A stretch of DNA of 6,040 nucleotides from NCBI GenBank assembly GCA_016744275.1, contig JADGEP010000014.1:14334-20373 (forward strand). Reading direction: 5' to 3'. Numbering within the stretch: the first letter of the stretch is position 1; the number at the start of each line of letters is the position of its first letter. Under the pieces are notes generated by a model. It did no database searches and was not told where the DNA came from. It was given only the letters and a program-made list of their open reading frames with translations. Below are positions 1 through 5,967 of the stretch, in pieces. This DNA comes from Candidatus Krumholzibacteriia bacterium. Its GTDB lineage: Bacteria > Krumholzibacteriota > Krumholzibacteriia > LZORAL124-64-63. The translations under genes and the position numbers were made by a program.

Positions 1-44
1 GTTGCGAGATGAATGAAGGACGCCCGGCCAAGGAAGCATTCGTC

Positions 45-93
45 AGAGGCGAATCACTCGACTTGAGTAGAGCAAACTCGGGTGGTCGCCTTT
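45..93 (+). repeat. imperfect hairpin, with a competing alternative stem
   Basis: Bases 45-52 (AGAGGCGA) pair with 86-93 (TCGCCTTT) through 8 positions including one G-U. After a small internal loop, CACTCG at 55-60 pairs with CGGGTG at 79-84 with one G-U. The apical loop is about 18 nt. A second short stem, ATTCG at 38-42 with CGAAT at 50-54, uses part of the same 5' arm, so the two folds exclude each other. There is no strong T-run after the long stem, so a classical terminator is not supported. Function is unknown; a structured leader or RNA element is possible. Confidence 0.4.
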
Positions 94-99
94 AAAACG

Positions 100-111
100 A
101 CTGGCGCCAGT
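100..111. repeat. perfect 12-bp palindrome
   Basis: ACTGGCGCCAGT is identical to its own reverse complement across all 12 bases. With no loop it is better suited to binding a dimeric protein on DNA than to forming an RNA hairpin. It lies about 420 bp upstream of the kinase start and just after the 45-93 hairpin. No known operator is recognised. Confidence 0.45.
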
Positions 112-157
112 TAACCCTTTGATTCCAGGCGGTAATGAGGAAAATCGAATCGAGAGC

Positions 158-186
158 GTAGAGTCTCAAACAACCGAAAACTCTAC
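158..186 (+). repeat. inverted repeat, 7-bp stem
   Basis: GTAGAGT at 158-164 is the exact reverse complement of ACTCTAC at 180-186, with a 15-nt A/C-rich spacer. It adds to the cluster of dyads in the first 200 bases. No T-tract follows, so it is not a clear terminator. Confidence 0.35.
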
Positions 187-316
187 CTTAGAACTGTCCC
201 GTTGACGGGGAGGGCTACGGCACTCGCGACCAGGGCAATGATGAGGAGAGGGGCGCACTTCATGAAATCAGTCCTCGTTTGCTGGGTGCTCTATTCATTT
301 TCGGCTTCCATTTATT

Positions 317-345
317 TTGATTGTAGGTGGGAAAGCCCGTACAAG
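317..345 (+). promoter_or_regulatory. weak sigma70-like promoter candidate for the kinase operon
   Basis: TTGATT at 317-322 (4 of 6 to TTGACA) is followed after exactly 17 bp by TACAAG at 340-345 (4 of 6 to TATAAT). It sits in a locally AT-richer patch. Transcription would start near 352, giving a leader of about 180 nt before the kinase start codon. The match is modest and such hits occur by chance, so this is only a candidate. Confidence 0.22.
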
Positions 346-373
346 AAACAGTCGATATGGGTCATCGCAAGTG

Positions 374-397
374 CATGGGCTTGGCAGCATGCCCATG
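374..397 (+). repeat. inverted repeat, 7-bp stem
   Basis: CATGGGC at 374-380 is the exact reverse complement of GCCCATG at 391-397, separated by 10 nt. If transcription starts at the candidate promoter near 352, this hairpin would lie at the start of the kinase leader. No function can be assigned. Confidence 0.35.
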
Positions 398-522
398 GCG
401 GCAACTCAGGATTCTCTCCGTGCCATCGGATATGGCGGGACCCAGCCTCAGATTTCTATGCTATGGTGCCCCCAACCTCCCGACTGCATCCAAAACGTCT
501 GATTCGCGCCCCACTGGCGGCC

Positions 523-529
523 AAGGTGA
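523..529 (+). promoter_or_regulatory. ribosome binding site supporting a TTG start
   Basis: AAGGTGA is close to the AAGGAGG core and lies 3-4 nt before the TTG at 533. Its last three bases are an in-frame TGA, so translation of the kinase frame cannot begin further upstream. The alternative ATG at 569 would delete much of the first membrane segment, so this site decides in favour of TTG at 533. Confidence 0.5.
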
Positions 530-532
530 AAT

Positions 533-2026
533 TTGCGCAAGCGGTTGTTCCTCCTTTTTTTTCCGCTGATGTTCCTGCCGGCGGTTGTCGTCATGTTTGT
601 CGGCTGGCAAACCAGCGAACGGCAACTGGAGGTGTTGGACAGCCCCGGCCTGCACCGCTCCCTCGATTCTTCCCTCGAGTTGGCCCGCCTGGTGCTCAAG
701 CAGCAGGAAGATCGGGCCCAACAACTGGCCGACTCGCTGGCCGGTGACACGACCGCCCGCCCTGGCCCGCCGTTTACCGGCCCCCTCAATGACCTGGCCG
801 CGCGCACCTGGTGGCTTTGGCCGCCCCAACCGGCCGGAAACGGCCTGAGCCCCGCCGAGATTTTTCCAGATTTCGCGGCCGGACACCAAACCGCTCCGGT
901 GCGGCGTGCCCTGCCCGCAGGATCTTTTCTCCTGGCGTCCGCTCGTTTGGACCAGCAACCCGAGCAGTGGCTCGTGGTCGCCGAACCCCTGCCACCGGAA
1001 CTGGTCGCCAATCTCGACGCGGTCGCCCAGGGCAGCTCGGGACTGCGGCAGATGAACCTCTTCTACGGCCGGCTCTTGCGCTCCAACGCCCTGCTCACCC
1101 TGGGCGTGCTGGTGGTTCTTTTGCTGGGGCTCTCCCTCTGGCTCAGCACGTTTCTTTCCCGCCGCCTGGCTGCACCGCTCCAGAAACTCGTGGCCGGCAC
1201 CGAGAAGGTGGCCGCCGGAGATCTCAGCCATCAGGTCGATGTCGCGGCCCCCGACGAACTGGGGCATCTGGTGGGCGCCTTCAACCGCATGACCCGACAA
1301 TTGCAGGCGAGCAAGCATGACCTGAGACGGGTCGAACGCATCGCCGCCTGGCAGGGTGTGGCGCGGCGCCTGGCGCACGAGATCAAGAACCCGCTGACCC
1401 CCATCACCCTGGCCATGCACCGCATCAGCCGCAAAAGCGACGACAAAACCGTGAACGAATGTGTCGCGGCGGTGCTGGAGGAAGCGGCCAACCTGGAGCG
1501 GCTGGCCGACGAGTTCTCACTCTACGCCAAGCTGCCCACGCCCAACCGGCAGCCACTGGATCGCCAGCAACTGCGCGAACTGGTCGACGGAGTGGCCCGC
1601 CTCTATCTGGAACGCACGCGAGTCCAGTTCAGTTGGCAAGGTTGGCAAGACGACTTTATCGTACTGGTCGACCCGGGGCAGTTGCGCCAGGTCGTGAGCA
1701 ACCTCGTCAAGAACGGCTCCGAAGCCATGGCCGGCGAAGGAGTGCTCACCTTTGGCCTCCACGCCAGTGACGGGCCTGCCGAGCCGGACGGAGACCCTTC
1801 GGCAACATCCGGAGGGTGGATTTCGTTCAGCGTTGCTGACACCGGGCCTGGCCTGCCGGCCGATCCGGAGAGCGTGTTCGAACCCTATGTCACCGACAAG
1901 GCGACCGGCACCGGCCTCGGACTGGCCATCGCCCGGCGCATCATCGATGATAACGGGGGCCGGCTGACGGCAACCTCGACCACCGAAGGCGCGGTTTTTA
2001 CGATTGAATTGCCCAACACCGCTTAG
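533..2026 (+). CDS. sensor histidine kinase, NtrY/NtrB class
   Basis: An inner-membrane kinase that should autophosphorylate on histidine and pass the phosphate to the regulator encoded next. The 497-residue product has membrane segment 1 at about 5-25, an extracytoplasmic region of about 155 residues, membrane segment 2 at about 186-208, HAMP at about 209-260 and the dimerisation/phosphotransfer domain at about 265-335. The H-box reads LAHEIKNPLTP with His282. The ATPase domain at about 375-495 shows the N-box NLVKNGSEAM (390-399), G1 DTGPGLP (436-442), the PYVTDK segment (451-456) and G2 GTGLGLAI (459-466). All catalytic motifs are intact. The HEIKNPLTP and PYVTDK-GTGLGLAI wording is typical of NtrY/NtrB kinases, but this protein is shorter than canonical NtrY, with only two membrane segments and no evident PAS domain between HAMP and the H-box. 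It starts with TTG, forced by an in-frame stop at 527-529. The signal sensed is not evident; control of nitrogen metabolism should not be assumed. Confidence 0.93.
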   Translation: MRKRLFLLFFPLMFLPAVVVMFVGWQTSERQLEVLDSPGLHRSLDSSLELARLVLKQQEDRAQQLADSLAGDTTARPGPPFTGPLNDLAARTWWLWPPQPAGNGLSPAEIFPDFAAGHQTAPVRRALPAGSFLLASARLDQQPEQWLVVAEPLPPELVANLDAVAQGSSGLRQMNLFYGRLLRSNALLTLGVLVVLLLGLSLWLSTFLSRRLAAPLQKLVAGTEKVAAGDLSHQVDVAAPDELGHLVGAFNRMTRQLQASKHDLRRVERIAAWQGVARRLAHEIKNPLTPITLAMHRISRKSDDKTVNECVAAVLEEAANLERLADEFSLYAKLPTPNRQPLDRQQLRELVDGVARLYLERTRVQFSWQGWQDDFIVLVDPGQLRQVVSNLVKNGSEAMAGEGVLTFGLHASDGPAEPDGDPSATSGGWISFSVADTGPGLPADPESVFEPYVTDKATGTGLGLAIARRIIDDNGGRLTATSTTEGAVFTIELPNTA

Positions 2027-2051
2027 TGCCGCGCAGTAGAATCGACTTGGG

Positions 2052-2057
2052 AAAGGA
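2052..2057 (+). promoter_or_regulatory. ribosome binding site deciding the regulator start
   Basis: AAAGGA lies 7 nt before a GTG at 2065. The frame is also open from a GTG at 2026 that overlaps the kinase TAG stop by one base (TAGTG), but nothing resembling a Shine-Dalgarno sequence precedes that codon. Starting at 2065 also places the receiver's first strand at residue 8, the usual distance. Confidence 0.6.
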
Positions 2058-2064
2058 AACGGGC

Positions 2065-3438
2065 GTGCCCAACTACGAAGAACACATTCTGGTCGTCGAT
2101 GACGAGCCGAATATCCGGAAGCTGCTGGCCGGCGTGTTGCAGGACGAAGGATTTGAAGTCTCGACCGCCGCCGATACCGCCGCCGCCCAGGCGCTGTTGG
2201 CCTCCCGGCCCGTCGACCTCATGCTGCTGGACGTGCAACTGCCCGACCAGGACGGGTTGTCTTTTTTGCGCAAGCTGCAGGCTGGCGACACGGCGCCGCC
2301 GGTGATCATGATGAGCGGGCACGGCACCATTGCCAACGCGGTCGAAGCTACTCATTTGGGCGCCCTCGACTTCATCGAAAAACCGATCCAGGCCGGACGC
2401 CTGCTCGTTTCGGTGGCCAACGGCCTGAATCTGAAACGGCTGCGCAGCGAAAACGCCGACCTGCGCACGGCCCTCAACCTGACCGGCGATCTGTTGGGCT
2501 CCAGTTCCGCCATGGCCCAACTGCGGGATCAGATCGCCCAGGCCGCGCCCACCGACGCGCGCATCTTGATCACCGGTGAAAACGGCACCGGCAAGGAGTT
2601 GGTCGCCAGGGCCCTGCACAAGGCTTCGCTGCGCAGCGCCCGCCCCTTCATCAAGGTCAACTGCGCGGCGATTCCCTCTGAGCTGCTGGAAAGCGAACTC
2701 TTTGGCCACGAACGCGGCGCCTTCACCGGCGCGGTTGCCCGGCGGCTGGGCAAGTTCGAGCGGGCCCAGGGCGGCAGCCTGTTGCTCGACGAGATCGGCG
2801 ACATGAACCCCACCACCCAGGCCAAACTGCTGCGGGTGCTGGAGGAAAGCGAGCTGGAACGGGTGGGCGGCAGCAGCCCCATCGCCATCGACGTGCGGGT
2901 CTTCGCTTCGACCAATCGCGACCTGGATCGCCTGCGGGCCGACGGCGGTTTTCGTGAGGATCTGTACCATCGCCTGATGGTCGTGCCCCTGCGGGCCCCG
3001 GCCCTGCGCGACCACCGCACCGATGTGCCCGAACTGGCGGCGCACTTCCTGCACCATTTCTGCGCCGGCAGCGGGCGCCCGTCCAAGACCTTGACCGAAG
3101 AAGCGCTCGCCTTGCTTCAGGCCTACCGGTGGCCGGGCAATGTCCGCGAATTGAAAAACCTGATGGAGCGGATCATGATCATGGTGCCGGCGACCACCGT
3201 GACCGACGATGATCTGCGCTGTCTGTTGACGGGCTTCGATTCCGATACTGTCAGCGGTGACCTGACCGGCGACGGCCAGTCTCTGGCGACTCTATTGGCG
3301 CAGGAAGAAAAACGTCTCATCGAAGAAGCCGTGGACCGCGCCGACGGCAACCTGGCTGCGGCCGCGCGCGAACTGGGACTGGACCGGGCCAACCTGCACC
3401 GCCGCCTGAAGCGGTTGAATCTCAAACGTGGGGACTGA
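2065..3438 (+). CDS. sigma54-dependent response regulator, NtrC/NtrX family
   Basis: A cytoplasmic transcription activator, presumed partner of the kinase encoded 38 nt upstream. The 457-residue product has a receiver domain (about 6-122) with acidic Asp12/Asp13, phospho-acceptor Asp56, Ser84 and Lys106. The AAA+ domain (about 143-370) has Walker A GENGTGKE (171-178), an intact GAFTGA sigma54-contact loop (218-223), Walker B LLLDE (239-243), sensor I around STNRD (282-286), the REDLYHRL arginine-finger region (297-304) and WPGNVREL (356-363). A Fis-type helix-turn-helix ends the protein (about 412-453). Every motif needed for ATP-driven opening of sigma54 promoters is present, whereas some NtrX proteins are known to lack GAFTGA. 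I chose GTG 2065 over GTG 2026 on ribosome-binding-site grounds; the longer form would add 13 residues. Targets are unknown; a sigma54-like element lies about 100 bp downstream of its stop codon. NtrC, AtoC or ZraR-type names are possible, but the paired kinase favours NtrX-like. Confidence 0.93.
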   Translation: MPNYEEHILVVDDEPNIRKLLAGVLQDEGFEVSTAADTAAAQALLASRPVDLMLLDVQLPDQDGLSFLRKLQAGDTAPPVIMMSGHGTIANAVEATHLGALDFIEKPIQAGRLLVSVANGLNLKRLRSENADLRTALNLTGDLLGSSSAMAQLRDQIAQAAPTDARILITGENGTGKELVARALHKASLRSARPFIKVNCAAIPSELLESELFGHERGAFTGAVARRLGKFERAQGGSLLLDEIGDMNPTTQAKLLRVLEESELERVGGSSPIAIDVRVFASTNRDLDRLRADGGFREDLYHRLMVVPLRAPALRDHRTDVPELAAHFLHHFCAGSGRPSKTLTEEALALLQAYRWPGNVRELKNLMERIMIMVPATTVTDDDLRCLLTGFDSDTVSGDLTGDGQSLATLLAQEEKRLIEEAVDRADGNLAAAARELGLDRANLHRRLKRLNLKRGD

Positions 3439-3461
3439 GCGTGTCATCCGGACAACACCAC

Positions 3462-3475
3462 GTCGTCTCAACGAC
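3462..3475. promoter_or_regulatory. dyad, candidate upstream activator site
   Basis: GTCGT at 3462-3466 and ACGAC at 3471-3475 form a perfect 5+5 dyad with a 4-nt spacer. Its centre lies about 100 bp upstream of the start predicted from the sigma54-like element at 3542-3558, a distance typical of enhancer sites bound by NtrC-family activators. It could instead be a short hairpin after the regulator stop codon; no T-run follows, so a terminator is not supported. Confidence 0.28.
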
Positions 3476-3533
3476 ATGAATCGCAAGCCGGAAGCCTCAA
3501 CGGAGAGCCAGATGGTCTCGCCTCGCAGAACCG

Positions 3534-3545
3534 CCAACTGCTTGG
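3534..3545. promoter_or_regulatory. CCAA-N4-TTGG dyad overlapping the -24 element
   Basis: CCAA at 3534-3537 and TTGG at 3542-3545 are inverted repeats around CTGC. The core fits the CAA-Nx-TTG pattern that I recall being reported for NtrX binding. The TTGG arm is also the start of the sigma54-like -24 motif, so a protein bound here would compete with polymerase. Short motifs like this occur by chance. Confidence 0.25.
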
Positions 3546-3558
3546 CTCCGTTATTGTT
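3542..3558 (+). promoter_or_regulatory. candidate sigma54 (-24/-12) promoter
   Basis: TTGGCTCCGTTATTGTT is compared with the consensus YTGGCACGRNNNTTGCW. The -24 GG (3544-3545) and the TTG of the -12 box (3554-3556) are present with the required 10-bp spacing. The mismatches are A to T, G to C, and the -12 C to T, so the essential GC is GT here. Transcription would begin near 3569, about 146 nt before the barrel gene. The neighbouring activator with an intact GAFTGA loop raises the plausibility. The imperfect -12 base lowers it. Confidence 0.4.
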
Positions 3559-3662
3559 ACACTGCCTTGCATCGGAATGCCGAACTTCCTTCAAGTCTGG
3601 CCCTCCACTTGCCTTTAAAGAGTGTTCGACGGCCCGGTACCGGTTCGGCGCGGAATCATCCG

Positions 3663-3687
3663 CAGCCGAAGGCGGTCCCCGCGGCTG
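3663..3687 (+). repeat. hairpin in the barrel-gene leader
   Basis: CAGCCG at 3663-3668 is the reverse complement of CGGCTG at 3682-3687, with a 13-nt GC-rich loop that can form its own small stem (GCGG with CCGC). It lies 13 nt upstream of the ribosome binding site. It leaves that site free, so any effect on translation is uncertain. Confidence 0.25.
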
Positions 3688-3700
3688 GTCGGGCATATCC

Positions 3701-3706
3701 GAAGGG
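3701..3706 (+). promoter_or_regulatory. ribosome binding site for the barrel gene
   Basis: GAAGGG lies 8 nt before the ATG at 3715. This fixes the start there. A GTG at 3622 in the same frame would put 31 arginine-rich residues before the hydrophobic signal peptide, which is implausible. Confidence 0.6.
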
Positions 3707-3714
3707 CGAACAAG

Positions 3715-5247
3715 ATGAGAGGGCTGTTTTTTACGATCGGGTTGGCGTGGTGCATCATCGCGAACACTGGTGTGATGGGCGCGCACGCCGCCACGATTTC
3801 GGTCGCCGCTGATACCACTCCAAGAATCCCGGTGGAATCGGCCGCGGCACGCGACGTCACCTTCACCTATCAGGACGCGAACTATGAGCAGGTCGCGCTG
3901 GCCGGATCATTCACTGACTGGGTGCGCATCCCTCTGGTAAAAACGGGCAGCCTGTGGTCATTGGAACTGTCGGTACCGCCAGGGGAGCAATACTACCGCT
4001 TCGTCGTCACCGACCGGGGCGAAACCTGGGACGCCATCGACCCGGACAATTCCACGGCCCTGAACCACCCCGAGCACGGTTGGGTCGCGGTGGTCGACTT
4101 TGAGCGCAAGGCCGAGCCGGATCGTCGGTCGTCGGAAGAACGACGCGAAAAACGGCGCCAGCGTTCCCAGTACCGCAACGAGATCAAACAAGAGCTGAAA
4201 TTTGGCAGCCCGGACCACCTGTCCGGTTCCTACCAGCGAGTCGACGGTTTGACTCTGGGCTTTGCGCTGAACCACATCGGCCAGAAGGGAAGCCTGGATC
4301 CTTCGGTCCGCAGTCAATTTGGTTACGGCTTCAGCAGCGGCCGGGCCAGCGTCGGCCTGACGATCCTGCAGCCGCTCACTTCCAACCGCGTCTTGTCTCT
4401 CAAGGCCTCGCTCTACGACTGGACCGACTATTCGGACCAGACCGGCATTGGGTCGACCGAAAACTCACTGGCGGCGCTGTTCCTGCACGAGGACTACCGC
4501 GACTACTACCGCAACAAGGGCATCCGGGGCAGTGTGGTTCTGGAACCGGCCAATTGGCTGCGGCTCGAAGCCGGGGTGCTGGCCGAAGAACACGATTCCC
4601 TGTGGGCGCCCTCGGTTTGGTCCATCAAGAAAGGGGACCTCACGGCCAACCCGGCCATTGATGAGGGCAGCCTGCGCAGCGCCCTGGCCCGCGTGCACAT
4701 CGGCGGTCGTTTTAACCACCTGCGCGTGGTCTACGAACACAGTTCGCCAGACCTGATGGGCGGCTCCTACGACTTTCGGCAGATCACCGCCACGGCCCGC
4801 GGACAACTCGAACTGGGCGACCGTGCCGGCTTCGATGTGCGCCTGAAAAGCGGCACCAACCTACACGGCCGGTTGCCCGCCCAGCGGCGCTACGTGCTTG
4901 GTGGATTGGGCACCGTGCGCGGCTACGCCTACCAGTCGTTGCTGGCGACCGACCCAGACGAGGCCCTGGTTCCGGGCGACCGCGAACCCTACGGCGGCGA
5001 ACACATGCTGCTGGGCAACTTCGAATACTCGTTCCAGCTTTCGGGCTGGATGGGCATGGCCCTCTTCTACGACGCGGGCATGGCCTGGCAGGATCGGGAT
5101 GCCGACGTCTCTCTCAACCAGTTGAAGACGAGCACCGGGCTGAGCTTCATGCCCTGTGGCAGTGACCTGCGCTTCAATCTCATCCAGCGCCTGGACGATC
5201 GCAGCAGCGACCCGGTCTTCCAATTGCGCTTGCAGCGGATGTTCTGA
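3715..5247 (+). CDS. CBM48-like domain fused to Omp85/BamA-type outer-membrane barrel
   Basis: A 510-residue exported protein. Residues 1-25 are a signal peptide (MRG, hydrophobic core, likely cleavage after AHA). Residues about 46-129 resemble the CBM48/AMPK glycogen-binding E-set fold: GSFTDW (64-69), then SLWSLELSVPPGEQYYRF (79-96), ETWDAIDPDN (103-112). Residues 130-160 form a very charged, probably helical linker (EERREKRRQR). From about 164 to the end is a beta-barrel with alternating aromatic strands, a YVLGGLGTVRGY segment (393-404) containing the VRGY loop-6 signature of Omp85 proteins, and a terminal Phe510 as expected for recognition by the Bam machinery. Omp85 proteins normally carry POTRA domains before the barrel; none is apparent, and the CBM48-like domain takes their place. 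Likely role: an outer-membrane protein with a periplasmic domain that may bind sugar, protein or peptidoglycan-linked partners; substrate unknown. The gene follows a sigma54-like promoter and is coupled to the next gene by a 3-nt gap. The barrel call is firm, the CBM48 call fairly firm, and glycan binding is unproven. Confidence 0.85.
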   Translation: MRGLFFTIGLAWCIIANTGVMGAHAATISVAADTTPRIPVESAAARDVTFTYQDANYEQVALAGSFTDWVRIPLVKTGSLWSLELSVPPGEQYYRFVVTDRGETWDAIDPDNSTALNHPEHGWVAVVDFERKAEPDRRSSEERREKRRQRSQYRNEIKQELKFGSPDHLSGSYQRVDGLTLGFALNHIGQKGSLDPSVRSQFGYGFSSGRASVGLTILQPLTSNRVLSLKASLYDWTDYSDQTGIGSTENSLAALFLHEDYRDYYRNKGIRGSVVLEPANWLRLEAGVLAEEHDSLWAPSVWSIKKGDLTANPAIDEGSLRSALARVHIGGRFNHLRVVYEHSSPDLMGGSYDFRQITATARGQLELGDRAGFDVRLKSGTNLHGRLPAQRRYVLGGLGTVRGYAYQSLLATDPDEALVPGDREPYGGEHMLLGNFEYSFQLSGWMGMALFYDAGMAWQDRDADVSLNQLKTSTGLSFMPCGSDLRFNLIQRLDDRSSDPVFQLRLQRMF

Positions 5248-5250
5248 GCC

Positions 5251-5967
5251 ATGAGAACACGATGCCCAAATCCGCTGCAGAAATTTTTGGTCATGGCCAT
5301 CCGGTTGTTCATGGTGGCCGGATTCCTGAGCACGCCGTCTCCGACCGCCGCCGAAGAGGCACGCCTCGAAATCGGACCACCGGCCAGGCAGGGCTCGGAG
5401 GTCGTGGCCGACGTCACATTGCACGGCATGTTCGACGACGACATCATGGCGACCCTGCAGTCTGGCCTGCCGGTGAACCTGGTCTTCCGCTGGACGATCT
5501 GGCAGGAAAAGCACGGCTGGCGCGATGTGGAGGTCGACACGGGCGAGATGCGTTTCCGGATCTATTTCGACATGCTTGAAGAGGACTACAATATCTTCAA
5601 TGCTCAGGGGCGGCCGTTGGCGACTTGTGAGGCGCTGTTGGGGGTTGAGAGTGTGGTTTGTGATCGGGAGGGGTTGGTTCTGGGTGATGCCCGCAGGTAC
5701 TCGGCCGAGCACACTTATTATGTGGAGATGGAGGCCATGATTGAGGCCTTTGATGATCAGCAGGTGCGGGGGTTTGAAGGGTGGTTGTTGGGGCAAGGCG
5801 ATGGGGCGGGTGGCGAATCGGTGGCTGAGACGCCGATCGCTGGTGCTGAAGATGATGGCGGGCTGACTTCTGGGATTTCTGGACTGGCTATGGATTTGGT
5901 GCGTCGGGTCGCGGGAATTAATGATCGGACGGCTGAGGGGAAATCGGCGGTTTTTCGGGGGTGGTGA
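5251..5967 (+). CDS. secreted DUF4390-like protein
   Basis: A 238-residue protein of unknown function. Residues about 11-34 form a signal peptide (KFLVMAIRLFMVAGFL, then TPSPTAA before acidic residues). Residues about 37-180 match my recollection of DUF4390 in order: an N-terminal strand (VVADVTLHG), the ATLQSGLPVNLVFRW segment (67-81) like the family's ALxxGVPL motif, a tryptophan-rich turn (HGWRDVEV), the RFRIYFDMLEEDYNIF strand pair (101-116), and a late YYVEMEAMIEAFD strand (156-168). Residues 181-238 are Gly/Asp/Glu-rich and not recognised. Cys126 and Cys137 could form a disulfide in the periplasm. The start lies 3 nt after the barrel gene's stop and lacks a strong ribosome binding site, suggesting translational coupling. 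An ATG at 5293 is an alternative but would trim the signal peptide's basic end. DUF4390 genes commonly neighbour NtrY-type kinases, which supports the call. Third-position base use changes sharply near codon 121. Confidence 0.68.
   Translation: MRTRCPNPLQKFLVMAIRLFMVAGFLSTPSPTAAEEARLEIGPPARQGSEVVADVTLHGMFDDDIMATLQSGLPVNLVFRWTIWQEKHGWRDVEVDTGEMRFRIYFDMLEEDYNIFNAQGRPLATCEALLGVESVVCDREGLVLGDARRYSAEHTYYVEMEAMIEAFDDQQVRGFEGWLLGQGDGAGGESVAETPIAGAEDDGGLTSGISGLAMDLVRRVAGINDRTAEGKSAVFRGW

Larger units (their letters stand above)
1..532. other. gene-free leader region upstream of the kinase
   Basis: No convincing protein gene lies in these 532 bases. Open frames here either stop quickly or run on into the kinase gene out of frame without kinase-like codon use. 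The stretch is visibly less GC-rich than the genes that follow. It contains several inverted repeats, concentrated in 38-186, and one weak sigma70-like promoter near 317-345. I recognise no tRNA, rRNA, tmRNA or standard riboswitch consensus. It may hold the promoter and leader of the kinase-regulator operon, the 3' end of an upstream transcript, or an unrecognised structured RNA. Confidence 0.6.

Noticed and set aside
3..95. Possible 3' end of an upstream gene, frame open from 3 to the TAA at 93-95
   Set aside because: Only about 30 codons are visible, with no recognisable family and no strong GC-ending codon preference. It also overlaps the 45-93 hairpin. It cannot be supported as coding from this window.
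383..396. TTGGCA near 381-386 considered as a sigma54 -24 box for the kinase operon
   Set aside because: The bases 10 positions after the GG are AT, not GC. No acceptable -12 element is found in 1-532.
202..747. Long + strand frame with a methionine at 262 (hydrophobic MKSVLVCWVLYSF start) and a GGAGAGG upstream
   Set aside because: It runs more than 200 bases into the kinase gene in another frame. Its later residues are the Pro/Arg/Ala-rich type produced by reading GC-rich genes out of frame, and no family is recognisable.
461..1420. 319-residue minus-strand open frame opposite the kinase gene
   Set aside because: It is antisense to a clearly conserved kinase. Long antisense frames are expected in GC-rich coding DNA, and the translation is low-complexity Gly/Gln/Arg-rich.
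2023..3057. 344-residue minus-strand open frame opposite the regulator gene
   Set aside because: Shadow of the NtrC-family gene, with no recognisable domain.
3622..3714. N-terminal extension of the barrel protein from GTG 3622
   Set aside because: It would place an arginine-rich stretch ahead of a textbook signal peptide. The ATG at 3715 has GAAGGG at 8 nt spacing.
3428..3718. Small open frame filling the intergenic region after the regulator
   Set aside because: It starts inside the regulator's last codons, has no convincing ribosome binding site and no family features, and would overlap the candidate promoter and leader.
4861..5796. 311-residue minus-strand open frame spanning the barrel and DUF4390-like genes
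   Set aside because: Histidine/glutamine/proline-rich antisense shadow crossing two real genes, with no family features.
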